Of a stretch of 64,000 bases of DNA, positions 7,758 through 17,243 are shown piece by piece. The stretch covers positions 186,001-250,000 of the forward strand of contig NZ_QOIL01000006.1 in the NCBI RefSeq assembly GCF_003323745.1. The letters run 5' to 3'. The notes under the pieces are model-generated. The model saw nothing but the letters and a program-made list of their open reading frames with translations. It did no database searches and was not told the origin of the DNA. Both the position numbers and the translations under genes were made by a program. How positions within the stretch are numbered: position 1 is the stretch's first letter; the number at the start of each line of letters is the position of its first letter. Origin of the DNA: Sphaerisporangium album (GTDB lineage: Bacteria > Actinomycetota > Actinomycetes > Streptosporangiales > Streptosporangiaceae).

Positions 7758-9230
7758 CTATCCCCTATCCTCGACCCGCGTCACCCCGGCCGTGACAAGT
7801 CGGTCCAGCAGAGGCGCCGGGGCGAACGACGGCTCGCGGTACTCGGCGTACAGGGCGCGCAGGCCGTCGCGGACGGTCGCCAGGCCGACGGCCTCCAGCG
7901 TCTCGAACGGGCCCGCCGGGTAGCCGCAGCCGAGCCGCATCGCGGCGTCGATGTCGGGGGCGGAGGCGTACCCGGAGTCGTACATGCGCACGGCGTCGTT
8001 GAGGTAGGGGTACAGCAGGGCGTTCACCACGAACCCAGCGCGGTCGGCGCTCGCGACCGGCGTGCGCCCGAGCGCCCGGACGACCTCCCCGGCCGCGCCG
8101 GCGGCCTCGGCAGAGGTGAGCACCGTCGAGACGACCTCGGCCACGCACTCGCCGACCAGATGCAGGCCGACGAGCCTCTCGGGCCGGGGCAGCCGAGCGG
8201 CGTGCTCGACGACCGGCGTGCTGGAGAGCACGAGCACGACGTCGGCCTCCTGCGCGTCGGCCGCCTTGACGCCGGCGGCGGACAGCTCGGAGACCAGCCG
8301 GTCGGCGCCCTCGCCGATCACGCACACCGACCCCGGGAGCGTCCCTCCCGCAGCCGCTTCGGCCTCGGAGGCGCCCTCGTGGGCGTGGAAGCCGCGCCCG
8401 CTCTTGCGGCCGAGGAGCCCGGCGGTGACCAGCTCGCGCAGGATCGGCGCGGGCGCGTGCACGCGGTCGCGGCTCTCCTCGAACAGCACCTCGCAGACCT
8501 CGTGGGAGACGTCCAGGCCGATCAGGTCGAGCAGGGCGAACGGGCCCATGGGCAGGCCGGCGCCGAGCCTCATCGCGGCGTCGATGTCGTCGCGCGAGGC
8601 CACGCCGAGCTCCAGGAGGCTCGCGGCGTGGTTGAGGTAGCCGAGCAGCAGCCGGTTCACCACGAACCCGGCCCGGTCCCCCACGGTCACCGGGGTCTTG
8701 CCGACGCGCCGCGCCAGCTCGGCGACGTCCTCGGCCACCCCGCCGGCGGTGGCGACCGTGCGCACGACCTCGACGAGCCGCATGACCGGCGCGGGGTTGA
8801 AGAAGTGCATGCCGACCACCTGGCCGGGACGCGCGGTGAACGAGGCGATGGCGGTGACGGACAGGGAGGAGGTGTTGGTCGCGAGGACCGCCTCCGGCTT
8901 GCACACGAGGTCCAGGTCGGTGAACAGGGCGCGCTTGTACTCCATGACCTCGGGGATCGCCTCGATCACCAGGTCGGCGTCGCGCAGGTCGTCCAGCGAG
9001 CCGGTGAAGGCGATCCTGCCGAGGATCTCGTCGCGCCCGGCCTCGGACAGCCTGCCCCTGCTCACCGCGCGGTCGGTGGACCGCAGGACGTGCCCCCGGC
9101 CGCGTTCCAGCGCCTGGGCGTCGACCTCGACCCCGACGACGGCGAGCCCGGCGCGGGCGAACACCTCGGCGATCCCGGCCCCCATGGTGCCCAGCCCGAC
9201 GACTCCGACCGTCTCAAATGTCCGTGACAT
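7758..9230 (-). CDS. 3-hydroxyacyl-CoA (3-hydroxybutyryl-CoA) dehydrogenase, two C-terminal domains
   Basis: A 490-residue NAD(P)-dependent dehydrogenase oxidising (S)-3-hydroxyacyl-CoA to 3-oxoacyl-CoA. The N-terminus carries the Rossmann motif [11 protein letters not shown] and the [13 protein letters not shown] block with the catalytic region HFFNPAP. Two C-terminal 3HCDH_C domains follow one another: one with [17 protein letters not shown] and a second with [18 protein letters not shown], separated by a shortened region resembling a second, degenerate Rossmann segment ([13 protein letters not shown]). This duplicated layout is about 200 residues longer than the single-domain enzymes. ATG at 9230 follows AGGAGG. 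It diverges from nucS across 120 bp and heads the four-gene minus-strand unit down to the SDR. Confidence 0.93.
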   Translation of the reverse strand: MSRTFETVGVVGLGTMGAGIAEVFARAGLAVVGVEVDAQALERGRGHVLRSTDRAVSRGRLSEAGRDEILGRIAFTGSLDDLRDADLVIEAIPEVMEYKRALFTDLDLVCKPEAVLATNTSSLSVTAIASFTARPGQVVGMHFFNPAPVMRLVEVVRTVATAGGVAEDVAELARRVGKTPVTVGDRAGFVVNRLLLGYLNHAASLLELGVASRDDIDAAMRLGAGLPMGPFALLDLIGLDVSHEVCEVLFEESRDRVHAPAPILRELVTAGLLGRKSGRGFHAHEGASEAEAAAGGTLPGSVCVIGEGADRLVSELSAAGVKAADAQEADVVLVLSSTPVVEHAARLPRPERLVGLHLVGECVAEVVSTVLTSAEAAGAAGEVVRALGRTPVASADRAGFVVNALLYPYLNDAVRMYDSGYASAPDIDAAMRLGCGYPAGPFETLEAVGLATVRDGLRALYAEYREPSFAPAPLLDRLVTAGVTRVEDRG

Positions 9231-9350
9231 CCGGCCCTCCTCTCGCGGCAAGTGTCCCAGAGCGCCAGGCGTCCCCTCAAAAGACCCCACCCGGACGGGC
9301 GTCGGCGATCGGCGCCCGGAGGCCCCGGGCGGGCGGTAGGGTTGGCGGTC

Positions 9351-10010
9351 ATGCGGCTGGTCATCGCGCGTTGCAGCGTGGATTACGTGGGGCGGCTGAC
9401 GGCGCACCTCCCGATGGCGCCCAGGCTCATCCTCGTCAAGGCGGACGGCTCGGTGTCGATTCACTCCGACGACCGCGCCTTCAAGCCGTTGAACTGGATG
9501 AACCCTCCGTGCAGGCTGCGCGAGGAAGAGGGCGGCTGGACCGTCACGCACGGCAAGACGGGCGAGCAGCTCATCCTCACCATCGAGGAGATCATGCACG
9601 ACTCCGCGCACGAGCTCGGCGTCGACCCGGGCCTGCGCAAGGACGGCGTCGAAGCCCACCTGCAGGAGCTGCTGGCCGAGCACATCGAGACGCTCGGCGA
9701 CGGCTGGTCCCTGATCCGCAGGGAGTACCCCACCGCGATCGGGCCGGTCGACATCCTGTGCCGCGACCACCTCGGCGGCACGGTCGCGGTCGAGATCAAG
9801 CGGCGCGGCGAGATCGACGGCGTCGAGCAGCTCACGCGCTACCTGGAGCTGCTCAACCGCGATCCGCTGATCGCGCCGGTCAAGGGCGTCTTCGCCGCGC
9901 AGGAGATCAGGCCCCAGGCCCGCGTGCTGGCCACCGACCGGGGCATCGGCTGCGTCACGCTGGACTACGACGCCCTGCGCGGCATCGAGCGCACCGACAC
10001 CCTCTTCTGA
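9351..10010 (+). CDS. nucS: mismatch-specific endonuclease NucS/EndoMS
   Basis: A 219-residue protein that performs non-canonical mismatch repair in actinobacteria, which lack MutS/MutL: it binds the beta clamp and makes double-strand cuts at G-T, G-G and T-T mismatches. N-terminal DNA-binding domain about 1-115 ([15 protein letters not shown]), C-terminal RecB-like nuclease domain about 120-219. Catalytic residues D134 (GPVDILC), E148 and K150 (VAVEIKRRG) are intact. The C-terminus [16 protein letters not shown] matches the family's clamp-binding tail region. ATG at 9351 gives the standard [12 protein letters not shown] start; an upstream ATG at 9252 would add a basic Pro/Arg stretch without family support. 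Its location near the atp operon is as in Streptomyces and mycobacteria. Confidence 0.96.
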   Translation: MRLVIARCSVDYVGRLTAHLPMAPRLILVKADGSVSIHSDDRAFKPLNWMNPPCRLREEEGGWTVTHGKTGEQLILTIEEIMHDSAHELGVDPGLRKDGVEAHLQELLAEHIETLGDGWSLIRREYPTAIGPVDILCRDHLGGTVAVEIKRRGEIDGVEQLTRYLELLNRDPLIAPVKGVFAAQEIRPQARVLATDRGIGCVTLDYDALRGIERTDTLF

Positions 10011-10568
10011 CCTCCCGCGGTCCGAGCGCGGCGCCGGCCCGGTGCCGCGCCTTTCGTGTGCCCTGAATCCGTACAGACGCCCAGAAACCGGCGCCGCCCG
10101 GCAAATCGTTCACACCCGGGCCGCATTTCCACTGGTAGCTCGGCCGTCCGATTCATCGGGCGTTCATCGGCGCCGGGTCCATCGGCGCACGGCGTGATCA
10201 CCTGGCCGGAGACCGCTCCCCCGGCATGCGAATGCCGTTCGGCCGGTCGCCGCGCGCGCCCGTCCCGATGACATGCGGGGACCCGTCGCGCCCTGAAAGC
10301 GCCGATGCGGGCCGCCTGCCCGATGTCCCGTTTTAGGTAACCATTCGAGCACTCATCGAATTTTTCGCGAAAAGACGCAACTTTTCCCCGGGATCAATGC
10401 GTCTAGATCATGAACAAGGGGACTTGGTACGGGGAGCGCGCTAACCCCACGTTTACCTCCGATGGAGTACGAAAGAGGTCGTCCTCCCGGGCATGCGCGT
10501 TTCCCCGCGCCGTTGGGCGAATGACTTGCGAGGGCACGAATGACTTCACGACACAGGGGGCGTTCCGC
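10011..10568. other. 558-bp intergenic region with AT-richer palindromes
   Basis: No gene is supported here. The stretch 10330-10420 is clearly richer in A/T than its surroundings and holds a perfect 12-bp palindrome TTTTCGCGAAAA at 10362-10373. Directly after it, GACGCA at 10374-10379 is inverted as TGCGTC at 10398-10403. These probably mark the promoter/operator of the glycosyltransferase gene, with a leader of about 150 bases. Confidence 0.55.
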
Positions 10569-11843
10569 GTGATGACGAGGGCACGGGCAATCGTGGCCCG
10601 CGCGGCGCTCGCGCTGCTCGGGCTCATCAACCGCAGGCGACTGCGCAAGGCGCCGCCCCGGGGGACGGGACCGGTGCGCATCCTGCTGCTGCACGCGTAC
10701 GGCATGGGCGGCACGATCCGCACGGTGCTCAACCTCGCCGCCTACCTGTCCCGGGAGCGCGAGGTCGAGATCGTCAGCCTGGTGCGCACGAACGAGGAGC
10801 CGTTCTTCGCGATGCCGCCGGGCGTGAAGGTGACCTTCCTCGACGACAGGACGGCGCCGCGCGGCCGGTTCGCCGAGTTCCTCGCCCGGCGCCCGAGCAG
10901 GCTGGTGTCCAAGGAGGAGAAGGCGTACCACAACATGAGCCTGCTCACGGACCTGCGGCTCCTCCGCTTCCTGCGGTCCCTGCGCGGCGGGGTGGTGATC
11001 GGGACCCGTCCCGGGTTCAACCTGGTCATGAGCCTGTTCGCGCCGCCGGAGGTCGTGCTCGTCGGCCAGGAGCACGTCACCTTCGAGTCGCACGGCCCCG
11101 AGCTCCAGTCGCTGATCAAGCGGCGCTACGGCAGGCTGGACGCGTTCGCCACCCTCACCGAGGCGGACCGCAAGGAGTACGCCAAGGCGCTGCGCAAGAA
11201 CCCGCCGGGGCGGCTGCTGCGCATCCCGAACGCGATCCCCGAGCTCGCCGGGGACGTCTCGCCCCTGACCGAGAAGGTCGTCATCGGCATCGGCCGCATC
11301 GTCTGGGCCAAGGGGTTCGACCGGCTGGTCAACGCCTGGAAGACCGTGGCCGAGGAGCACCCGGACTGGGTGCTGCGCATCTACGGCGGCGGCACGCCCG
11401 AGCGCGAGGAGAAACTCCAGGCGCGCATCGACGAGGCCGGGCTGTCGGACAAGGTCTTCCTGATGGGCAGCACGCCGGAGATCGGCGTCGAGCTGTCCAA
11501 GTCCTCGATCTACGCGGTGAGCTCGCGGTACGAGGGCTTCGGCATGACGATCCTGGAGGCGATGAGCAAGGGAGTGCCGGTGGTGAGCTTCAACTGCCCG
11601 CACGGCCCCAAGGAGATCATCACCGACGGGCACGACGGCCTGCTCGTCCGTTCCAAGAAGGCCGCGGAGCTGGCGGCGGGCATCGGCCGGCTCATCGAGG
11701 ACGAGGAACTGCGCCGCGAGATGGGCGCCAACGCCCTGCGTACCGCGGCGAACTACCACATGGAGGTCATCGGCGCGCGGTGGACGGAGCTGCTGGCGGA
11801 CCTCGCCCAGCCCTCCCCCGGCCGCGCGCCCGGCGCCGCCTGA
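10569..11843 (+). CDS. glycosyltransferase family 4 (GT-B fold)
   Basis: A 424-residue retaining glycosyltransferase. The N-terminal half has LLLHAYGMGGTIRTVLNLAAYL, the glycine-rich acceptor loop of GT4 enzymes; the C-terminal half has GIGRIVWAKGFDRLVNAW and the EX7E motif in SRYEGFGMTILEAMSKG, then PVVSFNCPHGPKEII. Such enzymes transfer a nucleotide-sugar residue to cell-envelope glycans, teichoic acid-like polymers or polysaccharides at the cytoplasmic membrane. GTG at 10569 lies 8 bases after AGGGGG (10555-10560); ATG at 10572 is the next codon and equally plausible. An in-frame ATG at 10410 would add an unlike, basic extension. The unit appears to stand alone, ending at the inverted repeat at 11853-11882. 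Acceptor unknown. Confidence 0.87.
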   Translation: MMTRARAIVARAALALLGLINRRRLRKAPPRGTGPVRILLLHAYGMGGTIRTVLNLAAYLSREREVEIVSLVRTNEEPFFAMPPGVKVTFLDDRTAPRGRFAEFLARRPSRLVSKEEKAYHNMSLLTDLRLLRFLRSLRGGVVIGTRPGFNLVMSLFAPPEVVLVGQEHVTFESHGPELQSLIKRRYGRLDAFATLTEADRKEYAKALRKNPPGRLLRIPNAIPELAGDVSPLTEKVVIGIGRIVWAKGFDRLVNAWKTVAEEHPDWVLRIYGGGTPEREEKLQARIDEAGLSDKVFLMGSTPEIGVELSKSSIYAVSSRYEGFGMTILEAMSKGVPVVSFNCPHGPKEIITDGHDGLLVRSKKAAELAAGIGRLIEDEELRREMGANALRTAANYHMEVIGARWTELLADLAQPSPGRAPGAA

Positions 11844-11852
11844 CCCGTGGGA

Positions 11853-11882
11853 CCGTCTGTCCATCGATCGGTGGACAGACGG
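11853..11882. terminator. perfect 11-bp inverted repeat: terminator or operator
   Basis: CCGTCTGTCCA at 11853-11863 and its exact complement at 11872-11882 flank an 8-nt spacer. It begins 9 bases after the GT4 stop codon and ends 52 bases before the ABC transporter start. It can serve as a GC-rich terminator of the first gene; equally it sits where an operator of the ABC/two-component operon would be. Confidence 0.55.
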
Positions 11883-11934
11883 ATCGATCCCTCGGTGGTG
11901 TCCGGAAAGCCCAGACGACCGCGATGATTGCGGC

Positions 11935-12801
11935 ATGAATGGGACAGCGGTGAGCGTGCGCGGCCTCACCAAACGGTACGGCGACGTCCGGGCGGTGGAC
12001 GGCATCGACCTGGAGATCGGCACGGGCGAGGTGTTCGCCATCCTCGGCCCCAACGGCGCGGGCAAGTCGACGACCGTGGAGATCCTGGAGGGGTACCGCG
12101 AGCGGGACGCCGGGGAGGTCAGCGTGCTCGGCACCGACCCCCGGCACCCGACGCGGCTGTGGCGCAGCCGCGTCGGCATCGTCCTGCAGACCGCCAACGA
12201 CACCGCGGAGCTGACCGTCCGCGAGACCGTGCGCCACTTCGCCGCGATGTACCCCTCCTCCCGGGACCCCGACGAGGTCATCGCCAAGGTCGGGCTGACC
12301 GAGAAGGCCCGCACGCGCCTGCGGCAGCTCTCCGGCGGCCAGCGGCGGCGGGTCGACGTGGCGCTCGGCGTGATCGGCGACCCGGAGCTGCTGTTCCTGG
12401 ACGAGCCCACCACCGGCTTCGACCCCGAGGCCCGCCGGCGGTTCTGGGAGCTGATCAGGGGACTCTCCGACGACGGCACGACCATCGTCCTCACCACCCA
12501 CTACCTCGACGAGGCCGAGGCGCTCGCGGACCGGGTGGCCGTGATCGCGAAGGGCCGCATCGTGGCCGAGGGCGAGCCCGCCACGCTGGGCGGGCGCGCG
12601 TCGGCCAAGGCCGCGGTGAGCTGGCTGGAGGACGGCGGGCGCAGGCGGATCGAGACCCGCACGCCGACCGCGACGGTCCTGGAGCTGACCGCCCGCTTCG
12701 ACGGCGAGGTCCCCGAGCTGACGGTGACCCGCCCATCCCTGGAGGACGTCTACCTCGATCTGATCAACGCGTCCCCCGATTCCGAGCAGAGGCCGTCATG
12801 A
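11935..12801 (+). CDS. ABC transporter ATP-binding protein (DrrA/CcmA-like)
   Basis: A 288-residue ABC ATPase with Walker A GPNGAGKST, Q-loop LQTAND, signature LSGGQRRRVD, Walker B LLFLDEPTTGFD and the H-loop THYLDEAEALADR. The C-terminal 70 residues form the extension typical of drug-export (DrrA) and ABC-2-type transporters. It pairs with the permease that starts inside its stop codon (4-nt ATGA overlap, 12798-12801), so the two are translationally coupled, and both precede a two-component system. The likely role is energising export of an antibiotic, lipid or other envelope-active compound; substrate unknown. ATG at 11935 has no strong ribosome site visible. Confidence 0.94.
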   Translation: MNGTAVSVRGLTKRYGDVRAVDGIDLEIGTGEVFAILGPNGAGKSTTVEILEGYRERDAGEVSVLGTDPRHPTRLWRSRVGIVLQTANDTAELTVRETVRHFAAMYPSSRDPDEVIAKVGLTEKARTRLRQLSGGQRRRVDVALGVIGDPELLFLDEPTTGFDPEARRRFWELIRGLSDDGTTIVLTTHYLDEAEALADRVAVIAKGRIVAEGEPATLGGRASAKAAVSWLEDGGRRRIETRTPTATVLELTARFDGEVPELTVTRPSLEDVYLDLINASPDSEQRPS

Positions 12802-13652
12802 GTGACACCGTCGCGTCCACCCGTGCCAGGGCCGTGGACCGGGAAGGTTCCGGGCGGCTGCCGTCCATCGCCGCGAGCGGCTGGGGCAGGGCCGCCGTGG
12901 AGACCAAGATGTTCTTCCGTGAGAAGGACGCGGTCATCTTCACCTTCTCGTTCCCGATCATCCTGCTCGTCATCTTCGGCTCGATCTTCCAGGGAGAGCT
13001 CGAAGGTCACGTCACCGTCTCGCAGCTCTACACGGCCGGGCTGATCGGCGCCGGCGTGATGAGCGCCAGCTTCCAGAACCTCGGCGTCGGCATCGCCGTC
13101 GACCGGGACGACGGCACGCTCAAGCGCCTCGCCGGCACGCCCATGCCGCGCAGCGCCTACTTCGTCGGCAAGATCCTCAGCGTGCTGATCCTCTCGGTGC
13201 TGGAGGTGGCGATCCTGCTGGCCGTCGGCGTCGTGATGTACGACCTGAATCTTCCGACCGCGCCCGGCTCCTGGCTGACGTTCGCCTGGGTGTTCGTGCT
13301 CGGCGTCACGGCGTCCTCGCTGCTCGGCATCGCCGTGAGCAGCCTGCCGAGGTCCGCCAAGAGCGCGACCGCGGTGATCAGCATGCCGTTCGTGGTGCTC
13401 CAGTTCATCTCGGGGGTCTTCATCCCGTTCACCGCGCTGCCCGAATGGCTGATGAGGATCGCGTCGTTCTTCCCGCTGAAGTGGATGTGCCAGGGCTTCC
13501 GGTCGGTGTTCCTGGGTGAGGCGGGGGCCTCCCTGGAGCTGGCGAAGTCCTACGAGCTGGGCCGCGTCGCCCTGGTCCTGAGCGCGTGGATGGTCGGAGG
13601 TCTGGTCCTGTGCTTGACGACGTTCCGCTGGAAGGGCCGCCGCGACGGATGA
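12798..13652 (+). CDS. ABC-2 type transporter permease
   Basis: A 284-residue membrane protein of the ABC2_membrane family with a cytoplasmic N-terminus of about 45 residues and six hydrophobic segments: FTFSFPIILLVIFGSIF, a second around LYTAGLIGAGVMSASF, VLILSVLEVAILLAVGVVMY, FAWVFVLGVTASSLLGIAVSS, VISMPFVVLQFISGVFIPF and LVLSAWMVGGLVLCL. The ISGVFIPFTALPEWLMRIASFFPLKW stretch is the family's conserved loop and helix. It overlaps the ATPase gene upstream and the kinase gene downstream by 4 nt each, so it is the middle member of a tightly coupled exporter plus sensor operon. Confidence 0.93.
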   Translation: MSDTVASTRARAVDREGSGRLPSIAASGWGRAAVETKMFFREKDAVIFTFSFPIILLVIFGSIFQGELEGHVTVSQLYTAGLIGAGVMSASFQNLGVGIAVDRDDGTLKRLAGTPMPRSAYFVGKILSVLILSVLEVAILLAVGVVMYDLNLPTAPGSWLTFAWVFVLGVTASSLLGIAVSSLPRSAKSATAVISMPFVVLQFISGVFIPFTALPEWLMRIASFFPLKWMCQGFRSVFLGEAGASLELAKSYELGRVALVLSAWMVGGLVLCLTTFRWKGRRDG

Positions 13653-14863
13653 CGAGCCGCCGGGCGCGCGGCGACGCGTGGGTGGCCTATCGCGGCTGGG
13701 AGATCTTCTACCTCGTCGTGTTCACGGTCACCATCGCGATCGTGGCGACGGACGACGGGCCGTCTCCGGCGGCCAAGGCGACGGCGCTCGTCCTGCTGGT
13801 GGCGTGCGCCGTCGCCTACCTCGTCCTGGGACGGCCGGCGCTCCTCACCGACGAGCGCACCTCTCGGGAGGCGGTGATCTACAGCCTGCTGGTCCTGGGC
13901 GCGTTCGTCCCCGCCGCCGTGATCGTCCACGCGGCGGGGTTCGCCCTGTTCGCGCTGTGCCCGCAGATGTTCATGATGCTGCGCTCGGGGTGGGCGCCGG
14001 TGATCGTGGTCCTCCTCAACATGTTGCCGGCCGTCCGCTTCCTCATCGGGCCGGACCTCAACGTGGGCGACGTCGTCGGGTCCGCCGGGTTCATGGCCGT
14101 CGCGACCGTCTTCTCCCTGGTGTTCGGCCCATGGGTGTCGCGCATCATCGACCAGAGCGCGGAGCGGGCCGAACTCATCGAGGAGCTACGGGCCAGCCGG
14201 GCGCAGGTCGAGCGGCTGTCGCGCGAACGGGGAGCGCTGGCCGAGCGGCAGAGGCTCGCCGGGGAGATCCACGACACGCTGGCCCAGGGGTTCACCAGCA
14301 TCATCATGCTGATCCAGGCCGCGGAGGCGCAGGCCGACCCGTCCCGTCACCTGGCGCTGGCCGTGCGGACGGCGCGGGAGAACCTGGAGGAGGCGCGCGG
14401 GCTCATCACGGCGCTCACCCCGGCGCCGCTGGACGGGTCCACGCTGGAGGAGGCGCTCGGCAGGATCGCCTCGCGGCTGGGCGAGGAGCTCGGCGTGCCG
14501 GTGACGTTCGCGGCCGAGGGCGCCTCGCATCCGGTTCCCCCGGGCGCCGAGGTCGTGCTGATCAGAGCCGCGCAGGAGGCGCTGGCGAACGTCCGCAGGC
14601 ACGCGGCGGCCTCCTCGGCGCGGGTCGCGCTGCGGTACGGCGAGCGCGCGGTCGTCCTGCGCGTCGCGGACGACGGCGTGGGCTTCGCCACCGAAGCGGA
14701 CGCGACATCGGACGCGGCGGGCCCTGCCGCGGCCCGGGGGTACGGCCTGCGGGCCATGCGCGCGCGCGTCGAGCAGGCCGGGGGCACGCTGGAGATCGCG
14801 AGCGCGCCCGGCAAGGGCACCGAGCTGACCGTCCGGCTTCCCCAGGAGGAGACCCCCGCTTGA
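13649..14863 (+). CDS. NarL-type sensor histidine kinase
   Basis: A 404-residue membrane kinase. About five membrane segments occupy the first 150 residues (for example IFYLVVFTVTIAIVA, ALVLLVACAVAYLVLG), with very short loops and no extracytoplasmic sensor domain, as in intramembrane-sensing LiaS/DesK-like kinases. A short coiled linker (ELIEELRASRAQVERL) leads into the HisKA_3 box ERQRLAGEIHDTLAQGF with the phosphorylated His, and a HATPase domain with VADDGVGF and GYGLRAMRARVEQAGG. The start is ATG at 13649, overlapping the permease stop by 4 nt; an upstream ATG at 13586 would overlap it by 67. It phosphorylates the next gene product and probably senses the substrate or envelope stress handled by the ABC pair. 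Confidence 0.92.
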   Translation: MTSRRARGDAWVAYRGWEIFYLVVFTVTIAIVATDDGPSPAAKATALVLLVACAVAYLVLGRPALLTDERTSREAVIYSLLVLGAFVPAAVIVHAAGFALFALCPQMFMMLRSGWAPVIVVLLNMLPAVRFLIGPDLNVGDVVGSAGFMAVATVFSLVFGPWVSRIIDQSAERAELIEELRASRAQVERLSRERGALAERQRLAGEIHDTLAQGFTSIIMLIQAAEAQADPSRHLALAVRTARENLEEARGLITALTPAPLDGSTLEEALGRIASRLGEELGVPVTFAAEGASHPVPPGAEVVLIRAAQEALANVRRHAAASSARVALRYGERAVVLRVADDGVGFATEADATSDAAGPAAARGYGLRAMRARVEQAGGTLEIASAPGKGTELTVRLPQEETPA

Positions 14864-15477
14864 TACGCGTGCTGATCGTCGACGACCACCCCGTCGTCCG
14901 GGAGGGCCTGCGCGGCATGCTGGAGGCCGACCCCGGCATCCGCGTGGCCGGGGAGGCGGGCTCCGGCGAGGAGGCGGTGACCCGCGCGCGGGAGCTGACC
15001 CCCGACGTGATCCTCATGGACCTGCGGATGCCCGGCGGCGACGGCGTCTCGGCCATCGCGCGCATCGTCGGCGACCGTCCCGAGAGCCGCGTGATCGTCC
15101 TCACGACCTACGAGACCGACCAGGACATCGTGCGCGCGGTGGAGGCGGGGGCGGCGGGCTACCTGCTGAAGGACACCACGCGGGCCGACCTGGTCGCGGC
15201 CGTGTTCGGGGCGGCGCGGGGCGAGACCGTACTGTCCCCCTCGGTGGCGACCCGGCTGGTCACGCGCATGCGGGCACCCGCACCCGAGTCGTTGTCCAAG
15301 CGCGAGACCGAGGTGCTGGCCTTGGTCGCGCGCGGGCTGACCAACGCCGAGATCGGCAGGGAGCTGTTCATCAGCGAGGCGACGGTGAAGACCCACCTCC
15401 TGCGGATCTTCGGCAAGCTGGGGGTGTCCGACCGCACCGCCGCCGTCACGACGGCCCTGAGCCGGGGCCTGCTGTGA
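14860..15477 (+). CDS. LuxR/NarL family response regulator
   Basis: A 205-residue two-domain regulator. The receiver domain has the acidic pair in VDDHP (D8, D9), phospho-acceptor D54 in ILMDLRMPGG, a Thr in VLTTYE and Lys in LLKDTTRAD. The C-terminal HTH reads LSKRETEVLALVARGLTNAEIG followed by SEATVKTHL. The start is a TTG at 14860 that overlaps the kinase TGA by 4 nt, with AGGAGG about 11 bases upstream; a GTG three codons later is the alternative. As the last gene of the four-gene operon it most likely activates that operon's own promoter in front of 11935. Confidence 0.93.
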   Translation: MIRVLIVDDHPVVREGLRGMLEADPGIRVAGEAGSGEEAVTRARELTPDVILMDLRMPGGDGVSAIARIVGDRPESRVIVLTTYETDQDIVRAVEAGAAGYLLKDTTRADLVAAVFGAARGETVLSPSVATRLVTRMRAPAPESLSKRETEVLALVARGLTNAEIGRELFISEATVKTHLLRIFGKLGVSDRTAAVTTALSRGLL

Positions 15478-15676
15478 ACGGCCTATGAGCCGCAGTGCCG
15501 TGACCGGCGGCCCGGCCGGTGCGCACGCGCGGCGGCGTGATGGTTCGGGCCGCCTTCACCGGGCATATCGTTGCCCCAGATCGCCGGAAAGGTGCACCAT
15601 GTGGGTCCGAGGGGCTCCGGACCGGTCTCACGGCCCCGGGACCGGCCGACGCCGCGAGTGCCGAGAGGGAGACGTC

Positions 15677-17164
15677 ATGTCAACGGCCACCGAGCAGCGC
15701 ACCTTCGACTCGCTGGACCCCGCCACGGGCGCGGTCGTGGGCACCCATCCGATCCACGACGCGGCGTCCGTACGGGCCGCCGTCGAGGCCGCGGGCGAGG
15801 CGGCGCGCTGGTGGGCGCGGCTGGGCTTCGCCGGCAGGAAGCGCCGGCTGCTGGACTTCAAGGCCGTCCTGACCCGGAACCTCGACCGCGTCGCCACGAA
15901 GATCCACCAGGAGACCGGCAAGCCGATGGGCGACGCGACGCTGGAGACGGCGATCACGATCGTCCACCTCGACTGGGCGGCGCGCCACGCGCGCGGGGTG
16001 CTCGGCCCGCGCCGGGTCTCGCCGGGCCTGGTCGGCATCAACATGGCCGCCACGCTGGAGTACCTGCCGCTGGGTGTGGTCGGCGTGATCGGCCCGTGGA
16101 ACTACCCGCTGCTCACTCCCATGGGGTCCATCGGCTACGCGCTCGCCGCCGGGAACGCCGTGGTGTTCAAGCCCAGCGAGCTGACCCCCGGGGTCGCCGT
16201 CCTGCTGGCCGAGCTGTTCGCCGAGAGCGTCCCCGAGCACAAGGTGTTGCAGGTCGTCACCGGGTTCGGCGAGACCGGGGCCGCGCTCGCCGCCGACCCC
16301 GGCATCGGCAAGATCGCCTTCACGGGCTCGACCGCCACGGCCAAGCGCGTCATGGCGTCCTGCGCGGCGAACCTCACGCCGATCGTCGCCGAGTGCGGCG
16401 GCAAGGACGCGCTGATCGTCGACACAGGCGCCGACCTCGCCGCCGCGGCCGACGCCGCGCTGTGGGGCGCGATGTCCAACGCCGGCCAGACCTGCGTGGG
16501 CGTCGAGCGCGTGTACGTCGTGGAGGGGGTCTACGACGCGTTCATGCGCGAGCTCACCGAGCGCGCCGCGGCCCTGCGCACCGGCGAGGACTACGGGCCC
16601 ATCACCATGCCGTCGCAGACGGACGTGATCCGGCGGCACGTCGACGACGCCCTCGCCCGGGGCGCGAAGGCCGTGGTGGGCGGCGCGGCGTCCGTACGGC
16701 CGCCGTACGTCGACCCCGTGGTGCTCGCCGACGTGCCGGAGGAGTCGAGCGCGGTGCGCGAGGAGACGTTCGGGCCGACGATCACGGTGACCAGGGTCGC
16801 CACCGCGCAGGAGGCGCTGGAGAAGACCAACGCCGTCGCCTACGGCCTGGGCGGGACGATCTTCTCGGGCGACGCCCGGCGGGCCATGGAGCTGGCCCGC
16901 GCGATGCTCAGCGGCATGACGGCGATCAACTCGGTCATCTCGTTCGTGGGCGTGCCCGCGCTGCCGTTCGGCGGCGTCGGCGACTCGGGGTTCGGGCGGA
17001 TCCACGGGGCCGACGGGCTGCGCGAGTTCACCCGTGCCAAGTCCATAACGCGGCAGAGGTTCCCCCTTCCGGGCATGAACCTCACGTCGTTCACCAGGAC
17101 TCCCGCGGAGCTGCAGCGTCTTGTGAAAATGGTCACTATTCTGCATGGTCGACGCAAGAGCTAG
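15677..17164 (+). CDS. aldehyde dehydrogenase (succinate-semialdehyde dehydrogenase-like)
   Basis: A 495-residue NAD(P)-dependent aldehyde dehydrogenase. The general base E239 lies in VAECGGKDALIV and nucleophile C273 in NAGQTCVGVERVYV. The GPWNYPLLTPMGS and FKPSELTPG cofactor-binding blocks and TGSTATAKRVM are present. The overall pattern is closest to actinobacterial succinic-semialdehyde dehydrogenases (GabD2-type), which feed succinate into the TCA cycle; other aldehydes cannot be excluded. ATG at 15677 follows GAGGGAG (15664-15670); the open frame extends upstream but without family similarity. A TetR regulator starts 79 bp downstream on the same strand. Confidence 0.9.
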   Translation: MSTATEQRTFDSLDPATGAVVGTHPIHDAASVRAAVEAAGEAARWWARLGFAGRKRRLLDFKAVLTRNLDRVATKIHQETGKPMGDATLETAITIVHLDWAARHARGVLGPRRVSPGLVGINMAATLEYLPLGVVGVIGPWNYPLLTPMGSIGYALAAGNAVVFKPSELTPGVAVLLAELFAESVPEHKVLQVVTGFGETGAALAADPGIGKIAFTGSTATAKRVMASCAANLTPIVAECGGKDALIVDTGADLAAAADAALWGAMSNAGQTCVGVERVYVVEGVYDAFMRELTERAAALRTGEDYGPITMPSQTDVIRRHVDDALARGAKAVVGGAASVRPPYVDPVVLADVPEESSAVREETFGPTITVTRVATAQEALEKTNAVAYGLGGTIFSGDARRAMELARAMLSGMTAINSVISFVGVPALPFGGVGDSGFGRIHGADGLREFTRAKSITRQRFPLPGMNLTSFTRTPAELQRLVKMVTILHGRRKS

Positions 17165-17243
17165 TTGTCCTGATACTTCCCCAAAAACGATCTTGCGTCC
17201 ATAATGATGGGTTCCTACGAGCCAGCAGGACGCGAGGTGGGAC

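Noticed and set aside
9252-9350. Upstream ATG of nucS
   Set aside because: The extension is Arg/Pro-rich; the family start [12 protein letters not shown] is at 9351.
10410-10568. Upstream extension of the GT4 glycosyltransferase
   Set aside because: The added 53 residues are basic and unlike the family, overlap the AT-rich palindromes, and a ribosome site lies just before 10569.
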